Shown: piece by piece, positions 26,220 through 34,050 of the stretch | Layout of the letters: the number at the start of each line of letters is the position of its first letter | Numbering within the stretch: position 1 is the stretch's first letter | NCBI GenBank assembly: GCA_017516285.1 | Contig: JAFXDD010000033.1 | Coordinates: 59,822-123,821 of the forward strand | Source of the DNA: Lachnospiraceae bacterium | GTDB lineage: Bacteria; Bacillota_A; Clostridia; Lachnospirales; Lachnospiraceae | Length of the DNA stretch: 64,000 bases | Direction of reading: 5' to 3' | Translations under genes and position numbers: made by a program | The notes under the pieces: model-generated | Databases searched by the model: none | The model's input: the letters and a program-made list of their open reading frames with translations, nothing else | Told to the model about the DNA's origin: nothing

Positions 26220-27218
26220 ATGCAGTCATTTGCAAAGGTTATTGGACAGGCTTCTGTTAAGGAGCATCTTAAAAAAAGTTTACAAGCCCGAAAGGTATCT
26301 CATGCATATATATTTTATGGTGAGAGGGGCAGTGGGAAAAAGACTCTGGCAGACTTGTTTGCCAGAGCTTTGCAATGTGAGACCGGAGGAGAGGAACCGT
26401 GCAATCAGTGTATCAGTTGTAAGCAGGCTCTTCATCACAATCAGCCGGATATTATTTATGTGCAGCATGAAAAGCCCGGTATTATCAGTGTAGATGAGAT
26501 TCGTAAGCAGGTGAACAATGACATTGGCATCAAGCCATACAGCAGTGAGCACAAGGTGTATATTATTGATGAGGCCGAGAAGATGAATGTACAGGCTCAA
26601 AATGCTCTGCTTAAGACTTTGGAGGAGCCCCCGGCATATGCCTGTATACTACTGCTAACGACCAATTTGGAGGCTCTGCTTCAGACTATTCGCAGCCGGT
26701 GTGTTACCTTAACCATGAAGCCGGTACCGGATACGGAGCTGCAGCGTTATTTGATGAAAGAGGTACAGGTGCCGGATTATAAGGCCGGTATTTGTGCGGC
26801 ATTTGCCAGAGGAAATGTAGGACGCGCCAGAGAATTGGCAGTGAGCACAGAGTTTGAAGAGCTGAAGGAGGAGACCTTACAGCTGGTTCGCAGCCTTCAG
26901 GACAAAACCCTCAGTGATTTGGCTGCAGTTGCTAAGGCAAAGGCGGATAAAGGCAGCAATACAGAAGGTTTTTTGGAGCTTTTACAGATGTGGTACAGAG
27001 ATGTTTTGCTTTATAAGTCCTCTGATAGTAGCGGGAGTCTTATCTTCGGCGAAGAGAAGCAATATATCAAAAGAATGTCTGTGAAAAGTACTTACGAGGG
27101 CTTAAATCGCATATTAAATGCAATAGAAGAGGCCAGAACGCGTCTTGCCGGTAATGTAAATGCAGAGCTTACTCTGGAGTGGCTTCTTCTGGTGGCTCAG
27201 GAAAGCACGACTTCATAA
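26220..27218 (+). CDS. holB: DNA polymerase III delta' subunit
   Basis: A 332-residue AAA+ clamp-loader subunit. IIGQASVKEHLKKSL-type N-terminus, P-loop YGERGSGKKTLADLFARAL, four zinc Cys in CETGGEEPCNQCISC, VYIIDEAEKMNVQAQNALLK (Walker B) and the SRC motif in TIRSRCVTL are present. It works with DnaX and HolA to load the beta clamp. The P-loop seems intact, unlike E. coli delta'. It starts 22 bases after the kinase-like gene and is followed by ricT, as in Bacillus and Clostridia. Confidence 0.94.
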   Translation: MQSFAKVIGQASVKEHLKKSLQARKVSHAYIFYGERGSGKKTLADLFARALQCETGGEEPCNQCISCKQALHHNQPDIIYVQHEKPGIISVDEIRKQVNNDIGIKPYSSEHKVYIIDEAEKMNVQAQNALLKTLEEPPAYACILLLTTNLEALLQTIRSRCVTLTMKPVPDTELQRYLMKEVQVPDYKAGICAAFARGNVGRARELAVSTEFEELKEETLQLVRSLQDKTLSDLAAVAKAKADKGSNTEGFLELLQMWYRDVLLYKSSDSSGSLIFGEEKQYIKRMSVKSTYEGLNRILNAIEEARTRLAGNVNAELTLEWLLLVAQESTTS

Positions 27219-27258
27219 TGTAAGTTTAAAAAAAGAGGTTATAGATGGAGGTATATAG

Positions 27259-28470
27259 ATGATTAAAGTAATAGGAGTAAGATTTCGCTCAGCAGGGAAG
27301 GTTTATTATTTTGACCCCCTTGCATTTGATATAAAAAAAGGCGATCATGTTATTGTGGAAACTGCTCGTGGTATTGAATATGGTACCGTTGTGGGAGGTA
27401 TCAAGCAGGTGGCAGATGATGAGGTGATTCAACCGTTAAAGCCGGTGCTTCGTGTGGCTACAGAGAGGGATGATACCCAAGAAGCAGACAACAAACGCAG
27501 GGAAAAAGAAGCTATGCGCATCTGCCTGGAAAAAATCAAAGAGCATAATCTGGATATGAAGCTTATAGACGCGGAGTATACCTTTGATAATAATAAGGTG
27601 TTGTTTTATTTTACGGCGGAGGGTCGGATTGATTTTCGTGAGCTGGTAAAGGATTTGGCGGCCATTTTTAAAACCCGTATTGAGTTAAGGCAGATTGGTG
27701 TTCGCGATGAGACCAAGTTAAGGGGTGGTATTGGTATGTGTGGACGGCCGCTTTGCTGTCATACACATCTGTCTGATTTTATTACCGTTTCTATCAAGAT
27801 GGCAAAGGAGCAGAATTTATCCCTGAATCCTACCAAGATTTCCGGTGTATGCGGCAGGCTGATGTGTTGTCTGAAGCATGAGGAAGAGACCTATGAGGAG
27901 CTGAACAGACATCTGCCACATGTTGGTGACAGGGTAACCTGCCCGGACGGCACACAGGGCGAGGTGTCCGGTGTAAATGTACTTCGTCAGTTGGTAAAGG
28001 TAGTGGTTGAAAAGGGCGATTCCAAGGAAATTAACGAGTTTAAGGTATCAGAAATCCGTTTTGTGAAAAAGGGTAATCGTCAGGTGCGTGAGGAAGTATC
28101 TGCAGAGGAGCTTCGTGCACTGGAGCTTATGGAAAAGCAGGATAAGATGGATACGCAGGAAACAGAGGAGAAGCCGGTTAAAGGGGCAAAGAAGGAACGC
28201 AGTTTAAATAAGGAGCGCGGTAATCGTAAAGAGCATTTACGAAAAGAGCAGAATGACAAAGAAAACATAAAGCCGCGTCCTGAAAAGAATAAAAACAGAA
28301 ATAAAGACACACAGACAGTGCCTGTTTCACAGCCTGTAAAGGAAGAGGGAGAGCATCAGACGGGGCAGAAAGCAGAAGGAAACGCAGGAAATCGTAATCG
28401 TAAAAAGCCTTATTATCGTAATCGCAGACGTAATCGTCCGGACGGTGCAAAGGAGCAGCATGAAGCCTGA
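27259..28470 (+). CDS. ricT: RicT/YaaT, PSP1-domain protein with long basic tail
   Basis: The 403-residue protein has the PSP1 C-terminal-type domain in residues 1 to about 270. Cysteine motifs GMCGRPLCCHTHLSDF and GVCGRLMCCLKHEEETYEEL are those that bind a 4Fe-4S cluster in RicT. In B. subtilis RicT with RicA and RicF forms the Y-complex that affects RNase Y action, sporulation phosphorelay, competence and biofilm. Here a tail of about 110 residues rich in Lys, Glu, Arg and Asn (from about 290) is probably disordered and may bind RNA. It overlaps yabB by 11 bases. Confidence 0.93.
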   Translation: MIKVIGVRFRSAGKVYYFDPLAFDIKKGDHVIVETARGIEYGTVVGGIKQVADDEVIQPLKPVLRVATERDDTQEADNKRREKEAMRICLEKIKEHNLDMKLIDAEYTFDNNKVLFYFTAEGRIDFRELVKDLAAIFKTRIELRQIGVRDETKLRGGIGMCGRPLCCHTHLSDFITVSIKMAKEQNLSLNPTKISGVCGRLMCCLKHEEETYEELNRHLPHVGDRVTCPDGTQGEVSGVNVLRQLVKVVVEKGDSKEINEFKVSEIRFVKKGNRQVREEVSAEELRALELMEKQDKMDTQETEEKPVKGAKKERSLNKERGNRKEHLRKEQNDKENIKPRPEKNKNRNKDTQTVPVSQPVKEEGEHQTGQKAEGNAGNRNRKKPYYRNRRRNRPDGAKEQHEA

Positions 28471-29197
28471 TTTGAAAGAAAATGAACGGCTGGATGATTT
28501 GCAGCGCAATGGGTATCAGATTATACAGAACCCGGAAAAGTTCTGTTTTGGCATGGATGCAGTGCTTTTGAGCGGGTTTGCCAGAGCCAGAGAAGGTGAC
28601 CGTGTCCTGGATATGGGGACAGGTACAGGCATTATACCCATTCTTATGGAAGCTAAGACCCAGGCAGACAAGCTAATTGGACTGGAAATTCAGCCGGAGA
28701 GCGCTGATATGGCACGCAGAAGTGTGGCGTTAAATCATTTAGAGCATAAAATACAAATTATAGAAGGCGATATCAAGGAAGCAGCGAGTATTTTTGGTGC
28801 TGCTTCTTTTGACGTTGTGACTTGTAATCCGCCATACATGATTGGTCAGCATGGTATTCAGAATCCGGATGCACCAAAGGCCATAGCCCGGCACGAAATT
28901 CTTTGTACGCTGGAGGATGTTATTAGTCAGGCGGCCAAGCTTTGTAAGCCCGGAGGACATTTTTATATGGTGCACAGACCGTTTCGTCTGGCGGAGATTA
29001 TTACACTTATGACGCAGTACCGCTTGGAACCGAAACGCATGCAGCTGGTATATCCTTATGTGGATAAAGAGCCAAATATGGTGCTTGTAGAGGGAGTACG
29101 CGGAGGACGCAGTCGTATGACAGTAGAAAAACCGTTGATTGTATATAAGGAACCGGGCGTGTATATGCCGGAGATTTATGAGGTGTATGGATATTAG
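28460..29197 (+). CDS. yabB: tRNA1(Val) (adenine37-N6)-methyltransferase-like protein (YabB)
   Basis: A 245-residue Rossmann SAM methyltransferase. VLDMGTGTGIIPILMEAKT is the SAM motif, and DVVTCNPPYM is the NPPY-type catalytic motif of N6-adenine methyltransferases. QRNGYQIIQNPEKFCFGMDAVLLS at the N-terminus is the usual TrmN6/YabB start. I used ATG 28460 (AAGGAG upstream), which overlaps ricT by 11 bases. The gene order holB-ricT-yabB-rsmI is conserved with Bacillus. The tRNA target is inferred from the family. Confidence 0.92.
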   Translation: MKPDLKENERLDDLQRNGYQIIQNPEKFCFGMDAVLLSGFARAREGDRVLDMGTGTGIIPILMEAKTQADKLIGLEIQPESADMARRSVALNHLEHKIQIIEGDIKEAASIFGAASFDVVTCNPPYMIGQHGIQNPDAPKAIARHEILCTLEDVISQAAKLCKPGGHFYMVHRPFRLAEIITLMTQYRLEPKRMQLVYPYVDKEPNMVLVEGVRGGRSRMTVEKPLIVYKEPGVYMPEIYEVYGY

Positions 29198-29242
29198 AGA
29201 GTGCGCGATGCCATAAGGCGGTACGTACCAAAAGGAGATATT

Positions 29243-30082
29243 ATGGCAGGGATGCTTTATTTGTGTGCCACGCCTATCGGCAATCTGGGAGATATGACCC
29301 CTCGTGTGGTAGAGACTCTCAGGCAGGTAGATGTGATTGCAGCAGAGGATACCAGAAACAGTATTAAACTGTTAAATCATTTTGAAATAAATACGCCCAT
29401 GACCAGTTACCATGAATACAATAAAGTGGAAAAGGCCCACCAGCTGATTGCAAAGATGCAGGAGGGGCAGGATGTGGCGCTTATAACTGATGCCGGTACA
29501 CCTGCTATTTCAGACCCGGGAGAGGTGCTGGTGGCAATGTGCCATGAAGCGGGCATCGCAGTGACCTCATTGCCGGGACCGGCTGCATGTATAACAGCCC
29601 TGACCCTGTCCGGCTTAAGTACCCGTAGATTTTGTTTCGAGGGCTTTCTACCCACAGACAAAAAGGAAAAGGTACTGGTACTGGGAGAGTTAAAGGAAGA
29701 AAGTCGTACCATGATTTTGTATGAGGCTCCACATCATCTGGTAAAGACTTTGCAGGAGTTGTATGAGACTTTGGGCAATCGCCGTATTACGCTTTGCAGG
29801 GAGCTTACCAAGAAGTTTGAAACGATACTTTCCACTACTCTTGAGGAGGCCTTGGCTAAATATGAGTCTGAGGAACCAAGAGGCGAGTATGTTCTTGTCA
29901 TAGAGGGCAAAAGCTTTACCCAAAAAAAGGAAGAGGCCATTAAGTCATGGGAGGAAATGTCCATTGAGGAGCATATGGCTTACTATGAAGCACAGGGCAT
30001 GGACTCTAAGACAGCCATGAAGCAGGTGGCCAAAGACCGTGGAGTGGGCAAGAGAGAGATTTACAGTTATTTAAACAAGTGA
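29243..30082 (+). CDS. rsmI: 16S rRNA (cytidine1402-2'-O)-methyltransferase RsmI
   Basis: A 279-residue member of the tetrapyrrole-methylase fold that methylates the ribose of C1402 in the ribosomal P site. LYLCATPIGNLGDMTPR, AAEDTRNSIKLLNHF, VALITDAGTPAISDPGE and SLPGPAACITALTLSGL are clear. The C-terminal helical domain follows (SIEEHMAYYEAQGMDSKT). Start ATG 29243 with AAAGGAGA; the 14 codons before it in the open frame are not family-like. A small hairpin at 30088-30113 follows the gene, without a T run. Confidence 0.96.
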   Translation: MAGMLYLCATPIGNLGDMTPRVVETLRQVDVIAAEDTRNSIKLLNHFEINTPMTSYHEYNKVEKAHQLIAKMQEGQDVALITDAGTPAISDPGEVLVAMCHEAGIAVTSLPGPAACITALTLSGLSTRRFCFEGFLPTDKKEKVLVLGELKEESRTMILYEAPHHLVKTLQELYETLGNRRITLCRELTKKFETILSTTLEEALAKYESEEPRGEYVLVIEGKSFTQKKEEAIKSWEEMSIEEHMAYYEAQGMDSKTAMKQVAKDRGVGKREIYSYLNK

Positions 30083-30133
30083 TAACAAGGACGCTACCAT
30101 AAAGGTGCGTCCTATTGAGATTGTGAGGGCAAA

Positions 30134-30316
30134 ATGGCAGGATTTAACAGCTGTGATAATTGCAGCAATTATGTTTATGACGAAGAATATGAATATTATT
30201 ATTGTGCCATTAATCTGGACGAGGATGATATGGTGCGTTTTTTAAAGGGGACCATGAATGGGTGCCCACACTTTAGTCTGGATGATGAGTATGCAATTGT
30301 GAGGAAGCAGAATTAA
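30134..30316 (+). CDS. Small acidic four-cysteine protein (DUF6472-like)
   Basis: A 60-residue acidic protein with Cys at 7, 10, 24 and 44 (CDNC near the start, YYYC, and GCPHF), which suggests one zinc site. It resembles a small family known to me from Lachnospiraceae (DUF6472). No membrane segment or signal. It starts 51 bases after rsmI and appears to end the cluster; palindromic element B begins five bases after its stop. Function is unknown. Confidence 0.75.
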   Translation: MAGFNSCDNCSNYVYDEEYEYYYCAINLDEDDMVRFLKGTMNGCPHFSLDDEYAIVRKQN

Positions 30317-30320
30317 AGGT

Positions 30321-30558
30321 AACAGTTCAACTATACTGCCAGCAACCAACCAAGACACAGTGCTTTTTCAGCACGCTTTCGCTGCGACTCAAAGGTCCAC
30401 CGGACCTTTTCCCTGCATACTAGGGCATCTAAGCTTACGTAGCGGTACTAAGTTCAGCTTCGGTGCAAGCACCTTGCTTCACTAAGGACCGACGCTCGCT
30501 AGAAGGCATTCAAAAGCACTGTGTCTTGGTTGGTTGCCGGTCAGCCGGTTGAACTGTT
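30321..30558. repeat. Palindromic element B, 238-bp structured intergenic element
   Basis: Outer arms AACAGTTCAAC (30321-30331) and GTTGAACTGTT (30548-30558) are exact inverted repeats. Inside them a 26-base arm at 30342-30367 is perfectly complementary to 30512-30537. The 144-base core holds further hairpins, for example AAAGGTCC/GGACCTTT at 30391-30409 and CCCT/AGGG near 30411-30425. The right end runs into TTTTT on +, so it could end the upstream operon. No coding frame is evident. It is either a miniature mobile element or a structured RNA. Confidence 0.8.
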
Positions 30559-30570
30559 TTTATCAAATAC

Positions 30571-30590
30571 ATTTAGATAAATTTCTAAAT
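30571..30590. promoter_or_regulatory. Operator 1 of the SdpR-like regulator
   Basis: The site is ATTTAGA-N6-TCTAAAT. The half-sites are identical to those of operator 2, and the site lies just upstream of the -35 box. Binding by the ArsR-type protein encoded downstream is an inference. Confidence 0.75.
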
Positions 30591-30595
30591 GTATA

Positions 30596-30624
30596 TTGAC
30601 ATATGAAAGAACATATAGTATTAT
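30596..30624 (+). promoter_or_regulatory. Promoter of the sdpR/sdpI-like operon
   Basis: TTGACA (30596-30601), 17 bases, TATTAT (30619-30624), lying between two identical-half-site operators. Confidence 0.85.
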
Positions 30625-30635
30625 AAAGATACAAC

Positions 30636-30655
30636 ATTTAGAATATTATCTAAAT
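30636..30655. promoter_or_regulatory. Operator 2 of the SdpR-like regulator
   Basis: ATTTAGA-N6-TCTAAAT again, just downstream of the -10 box and probably over the first transcribed bases. Its centre is 65 bases from that of operator 1. Confidence 0.75.
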
Positions 30656-30703
30656 GACTAAGGCTTTTAATAAGGCAGTTCTCGCAGAATAGGAGGTATA
30701 TAC

Positions 30704-30964
30704 ATGGGGTTACGAGATAGTTTCAAAGCTTTGTCGGATCCGACCAGGCAGGAGATTTTGCAGATGCTTACAAAGGGTCGCATGAGTGCCGGTGATATTG
30801 GAGCGCATTTTGATATGACAGGTGCAACAGTTTCGCATCATCTGAGCATTTTAAAGCAGGCCGGGCTGGTGGAGGATTTTAGGGAAGGCAAGTACATTTA
30901 TTATGAATTGAATATGTCGGTGATTGAGGAAATGATGGGCTGGTTTTTGCAGCTTAAGAAGTAA
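30704..30964 (+). CDS. ArsR/SdpR-family transcriptional repressor
   Basis: An 86-residue winged-helix protein. FKALSDPTRQEILQMLTKGR, MSAGDIGAHFDMTGATVSHH and LSILKQAGLVEDFREGKYIYYEL are the full ArsR-type domain. There are no cysteines, so metal sensing is unlikely. It is closest in kind to SdpR, the autorepressor of the B. subtilis sdpRI pair. AGGAGGT precedes the ATG. The SdpI-like gene begins 15 bases after it. Two matching operators surround its promoter, consistent with autorepression. Confidence 0.93.
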   Translation: MGLRDSFKALSDPTRQEILQMLTKGRMSAGDIGAHFDMTGATVSHHLSILKQAGLVEDFREGKYIYYELNMSVIEEMMGWFLQLKK

Positions 30965-30979
30965 TGGGAGGTTTGTATC

Positions 30980-31633
30980 ATGAAAAAAATCTTTGGTAAA
31001 GAAATGTTGAAAACATGGATTGTAGTGGCACTCGCAGTGATTTTGGCGATTGTGGGCATAGTAATCATGCCGGACACGATTCCGACTCATTTTGGGCCGA
31101 GTGGAGAGCCGGATGCATGGGGCAGCAAATTTACTGTTTTGTTATATCCTGCTATTTTGGTGCTGGTTACTGTTTTGGCGGTGCCGATGATAAAGTTGGA
31201 TCCGAAGCAGGGAAATTACGAGCGTTTCAGCAAGTATTATTATAATTTCTTTTTGGGCTTTGCGCTGTTCTTTCTGGCAATAGAGGCAGCCAATATTGCG
31301 ATTGCTATGGGCGCAGTTATTAATGTGGGAAGTATTATCTGCTTTATGGTAGGTGTGCTGATGTTTTTCGTGGGCAATATGATGCCGAAAATCAAGCAGA
31401 ATTTCTTCTTTGGCATCAAGACACCGTGGGCTTTGACGGATGAGGAAAACTGGTTTAAGACACATAGGTTGGGCGGCAAGACCTTTGCTGTGGGCGGTAT
31501 TGCCATTATGATTGCAGCTTTTATACCGGGTGAGAGCAAAATCTGGATATTGCTTGCGGTAGTTTTGGTTATGGTATTTGTACCATTTGTGTATTCTTAC
31601 TTGATTTTTAAACGCAAAAATAATACAAAATAA
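30980..31633 (+). CDS. SdpI-family membrane protein (DUF1648 type)
   Basis: A 217-residue protein with about six membrane segments: WIVVALAVILAIVGIVIM, VLLYPAILVLVTVLAV, NFFLGFALFFLAIEAANIA, VGSIICFMVGVLMFFVG, FAVGGIAIMIAAFIPG and IWILLAVVLVMVFVPFVYSY. The loop PDTIPTHFGPSGEPDAWGSK after the first helix is the DUF1648 hallmark, and FFGIKTPWALTDEENW is typical of SdpI. In B. subtilis SdpI gives immunity to the SdpC toxin and helps inactivate SdpR. No SdpC-like toxin gene is near. Confidence 0.9.
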   Translation: MKKIFGKEMLKTWIVVALAVILAIVGIVIMPDTIPTHFGPSGEPDAWGSKFTVLLYPAILVLVTVLAVPMIKLDPKQGNYERFSKYYYNFFLGFALFFLAIEAANIAIAMGAVINVGSIICFMVGVLMFFVGNMMPKIKQNFFFGIKTPWALTDEENWFKTHRLGGKTFAVGGIAIMIAAFIPGESKIWILLAVVLVMVFVPFVYSYLIFKRKNNTK

Positions 31634-31730
31634 TTTTCAAAAGTTGCCAGAGTTTTTTTGAAATAGAAACGCCGAATAAGCACATACTAGTACTGACGTT
31701 ATCACGTCGAATTATTTAGGAGGTGCTATT

Positions 31731-31916
31731 ATGGGTCAGATTTCTGAATTAGAATTACAAAATTTACGTCATCTTATTGCAGGTTACGAAACTACACATT
31801 GTAAATTAAAGGAATATGCCAACTGTGCTACCAGCAAAGAAGTAAAGCAGTTTTTTGAAAAAGGCGCACAGAGTGCCATGGACAACAAGAACACTTTAAT
31901 GAAATTTTTACAGTAG
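31731..31916 (+). CDS. Small helical protein, probable spore coat-associated
   Basis: A 61-residue, largely helical protein (ISELELQNLRHLIAGYETTH, then KEVKQFFEKGAQSAMDNK). No signal or membrane segment. It lies 12 bases before the CotF-like gene and resembles the helical N-terminal part of CotF-type proteins, so I take it as a partner or half of a coat protein. AGGAGGTGC precedes the ATG. The spore role is inferred from the neighbour and from spmAB downstream. Confidence 0.75.
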   Translation: MGQISELELQNLRHLIAGYETTHCKLKEYANCATSKEVKQFFEKGAQSAMDNKNTLMKFLQ

Positions 31917-31928
31917 GAGGTACCGGCA

Positions 31929-32186
31929 ATGGAAATGAATGAAAAGGCAATGGTTGCGGATACTTTAACAGGTATCAATGGAGAACTGGTTCGTTTTGCG
32001 GAAATGATTCCACAGACCGAGCATAAGGAGTTAAAGACTACTTTAAAGCAGTTTAGAACTGCATGCGAACAGAGTCAGGAAGAGCTTTATCAGATTGCAC
32101 GCAGCAAGTCTTATTATGTGCCTGCAGATGCAGCGTCTAAGGATGATATTGCACATGTAAAGAGCTTGTTTACTCAGACAAAATAA
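31929..32186 (+). CDS. CotF-like spore coat protein
   Basis: An 85-residue protein of the CotF family: MNEKAMVADTLTGINGELVR, then LKTTLKQFRTACEQSQEELY, and a C-terminal SKSYYVPADAAS segment of the form common in CotF proteins. It is a predicted ferritin-like helical bundle fragment. AGTAGGAGGTACC lies upstream of the ATG. It is followed by a hairpin at 32238-32261. Vegetative sigma boxes are not seen upstream of the pair, which fits sporulation-specific expression, but I could not assign a sigma factor. Confidence 0.8.
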   Translation: MEMNEKAMVADTLTGINGELVRFAEMIPQTEHKELKTTLKQFRTACEQSQEELYQIARSKSYYVPADAASKDDIAHVKSLFTQTK

Positions 32187-32237
32187 GATATTTTTAAAGA
32201 CTTCTGAATTTGTAAATTTAATTGGTTTCATGAAAAG

Positions 32238-32272
32238 CGGCATGACTTTCGGGTCATGCCGTGATTTGTTTA
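32238..32272 (+). terminator. Terminator-like hairpin between the coat protein gene and spmA
   Basis: A nine-base stem CGGCATGAC / GTCATGCCG (32238-32246 and 32253-32261) is followed by a T-rich but interrupted tract. Confidence 0.65.
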
Positions 32273-32313
32273 TACATATATTATTTAGAAAAGAAAATAG
32301 TGTAGGAAATTAT

Positions 32314-32913
32314 ATGTTAAATTATTTATGGGCAGGGATGATCTTAATAGGGGTGTGTTATGGTGCCATCACCGGCAATCTGGCCGCAGTAGGGAATGGG
32401 GCTCTGGATGCCACCAGAGAGGCAGTTTCTCTGTGCATTACCATGCTGGGGGCTGTGGCCTTTTGGGTGGGGCTGATGGAAATTGCAGATAAGGCCGGGC
32501 TGATTGAAAAGTGGAAACGAGGGTTGCGTCCGGTGCTGAAGCTTTTGTTTCCCAGACTGGACCTTGAAGGAGAGGCGGCGGGTTTTATTGCAACAAATCT
32601 TATAGCCAATATATTAGGATTGGGATGGGCATGTACACCGGCCGGTCTAAAGGCAATGGAGGCCTTGGAAAAGGTGGAAAAGAAAAGGCTGCATGTGGAT
32701 AAACTGTCTCGGGCAAGCAAAGAAATGTGCACATTTTTGATTGTCAATATATCTTCCCTGCAGTTGATACCGGTGAATATGATTGTGTATCGTACACAGT
32801 ATGGCAGTGTAAATCCCACTTCTATTATTATGCCGGCTATTGTGGCTACCAGCATCAGTTCGGTGGCGGGAGTTGTTTTCGCAAAGGCAGCCGATAAGGC
32901 ATGCAAGGATTAG
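32314..32913 (+). CDS. spmA: Spore maturation protein A
   Basis: A 199-residue membrane protein of the nucleoside-recognition (Gate) family: MLNYLWAGMILIGVCYGAIT, LGAVAFWVGLMEIADKAGL, GFIATNLIANILGLGWACTP AGLKAME and LIVNISSLQLIPVNMIVYR. In Bacillus SpmA and SpmB are needed for core dehydration and heat resistance of spores. The ATG at 32314 (TAGGAAATTAT upstream) gives the family N-terminus; an upstream open stretch from 32230 reads through the preceding hairpin and is not coding. It lies 12 bases before spmB. Confidence 0.93.
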   Translation: MLNYLWAGMILIGVCYGAITGNLAAVGNGALDATREAVSLCITMLGAVAFWVGLMEIADKAGLIEKWKRGLRPVLKLLFPRLDLEGEAAGFIATNLIANILGLGWACTPAGLKAMEALEKVEKKRLHVDKLSRASKEMCTFLIVNISSLQLIPVNMIVYRTQYGSVNPTSIIMPAIVATSISSVAGVVFAKAADKACKD

Positions 32914-32925
32914 AAAGGAGCAAGC

Positions 32926-33447
32926 GTGCAGGTTTTAGGGGAACTTTCAAATATTATCATACCGGCTATTGTGTTTTACATTGTGGGTTATGGGCTGGTT
33001 AGCGGAGTATCTGTTTATGAGCACTTTATTAAAGGAGCTAAGGATGGTTTAAAGACAGTGGTGGGTCTGGTGCCTACACTGATAGGGCTTTTGATGGCAG
33101 TGGGAGTACTGCGCAGCTCCGGGTTTTTGGATTTTCTGGCAGGGTTACTGCAGGGGATAGGCGAGATGGTAGGGGTACCTGAAGAGGTGTTTCCGGTTAT
33201 ACTGGTGAAAATGGTATCTAACTCCGCGGCTACCGGACTGGTGCTGGACATTTTTAAAACACACGGCCCGGATTCTTACATAGGCACGTTGGTGTCCATT
33301 ATGATGAGCAGTACAGAAACTATTTTTTATACCATGTCCGTATATTTCCTGGCGGCCAAGGTTACAAAAACCAGATATACTTTGGTCGGGGCTTTGGTGG
33401 CAAGTCTGGCAGGAATTGTGGCAAGCGTGGTGCTGGCAGGGATGTAG
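32926..33447 (+). CDS. spmB: Spore maturation protein B
   Basis: A 173-residue membrane protein, the usual partner of SpmA. GLVPTLIGLLMAVGVLRSSG, EEVFPVILVKMVSNSAATG and SIMMSSTETIFYTMSVYFL are family segments of the Gate fold. The start is GTG 32926 with AAAGGAG seven bases upstream. It is in the same operon as spmA, which ends 12 bases before. Expected site is the forespore or mother-cell membrane. Confidence 0.94.
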   Translation: MQVLGELSNIIIPAIVFYIVGYGLVSGVSVYEHFIKGAKDGLKTVVGLVPTLIGLLMAVGVLRSSGFLDFLAGLLQGIGEMVGVPEEVFPVILVKMVSNSAATGLVLDIFKTHGPDSYIGTLVSIMMSSTETIFYTMSVYFLAAKVTKTRYTLVGALVASLAGIVASVVLAGM

Positions 33448-33464
33448 GTTTTTAAAAAGAAAAA

Positions 33465-33493
33465 TTGCAAAAGGTCACTTTCTGTGATACAAT
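33465..33493 (+). promoter_or_regulatory. Sigma-A promoter of the Mrr-like gene
   Basis: TTGCAA (33465-33470), 17 bases, TACAAT (33488-33493). Confidence 0.7.
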
Positions 33494-33526
33494 TTCCATA
33501 TATCAGTAAGGGAAGAGGATTTACAT

Positions 33527-34003
33527 ATGCGTGAGATGATTTTATCACTATTAGATAAACAAAGTCTTTTATTAATTGCTGCGGCAATGGTTTTTGCTAT
33601 AATTTTCGGTGCTATTTATTTTATATTTCGAAAGCGTAACAGGCATTATGAGTGGGATGATATGGAGGGCCATGAATTTGAGCATTTCTGTGCGGACCTG
33701 CTTAAGCGTCGTGGCTTTCAGGATGTGGTGGTGACCAAGGGCAGTGGTGACTTCGGTATTGATATTCTGGCAGAGCGGGACGGTATCAGCTATGGTATTC
33801 AGTGCAAGAATTATACTTCGCCCATCGGGGTGAAGGCGGTGCAGGAGGTCTACGCCGGCCGGGATTATTATGATTGCATGGTAGGTGTGGTGATGAGCAA
33901 TCAATACTTTACCGGCCCGGCGGTAGAGGCTGCCAAGAAGCTTAAAATAGTGCTTTGGGACAGAGGGTATATCGAAGAGATGATGGAAGAGGTTGATGAG
34001 TAA
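33527..34003 (+). CDS. Membrane-anchored Mrr-type restriction endonuclease-like protein
   Basis: A 158-residue protein with one N-terminal membrane helix (LLLIAAAMVFAIIFGAIYFIF) followed by a restriction-endonuclease fold of the Mrr_cat type. GHEFEHFCADLLKRRGFQDV, then DFGIDILAERDGISYGIQCK contains the catalytic Asp and the QxK pair, and VGVVMSNQYFTGPAVEAAKK completes the core. The catalytic residues look intact. Membrane tethering is known for some Mrr-like proteins but the function is not clear; nothing like a methylase is nearby. It has its own promoter and terminator. Confidence 0.88.
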   Translation: MREMILSLLDKQSLLLIAAAMVFAIIFGAIYFIFRKRNRHYEWDDMEGHEFEHFCADLLKRRGFQDVVVTKGSGDFGIDILAERDGISYGIQCKNYTSPIGVKAVQEVYAGRDYYDCMVGVVMSNQYFTGPAVEAAKKLKIVLWDRGYIEEMMEEVDE

Positions 34004-34006
34004 AGT

Positions 34007-34035
34007 GGGGAGACTGCCGGTCTCCCTGTTTTATA
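34007..34035 (+). terminator. Terminator after the Mrr-like gene
   Basis: Seven-base GC-rich stem GGGAGAC / GTCTCCC (34008-34014 and 34020-34026) followed by TGTTTTAT. Confidence 0.85.
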
Positions 34036-34050
34036 AAGTGAAATAAATTT

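Noticed and set aside
31670..31720. Sporulation sigma promoter (sigma-E/K-like CATACTA) upstream of the coat genes
   Set aside because: The -10-like sequence matches only partly and no proper -35 is at the right distance.
31731..32186. The two small genes after SdpI considered as a toxin or bacteriocin pair
   Set aside because: Neither has a signal peptide or membrane helix, and the second matches the CotF coat family.
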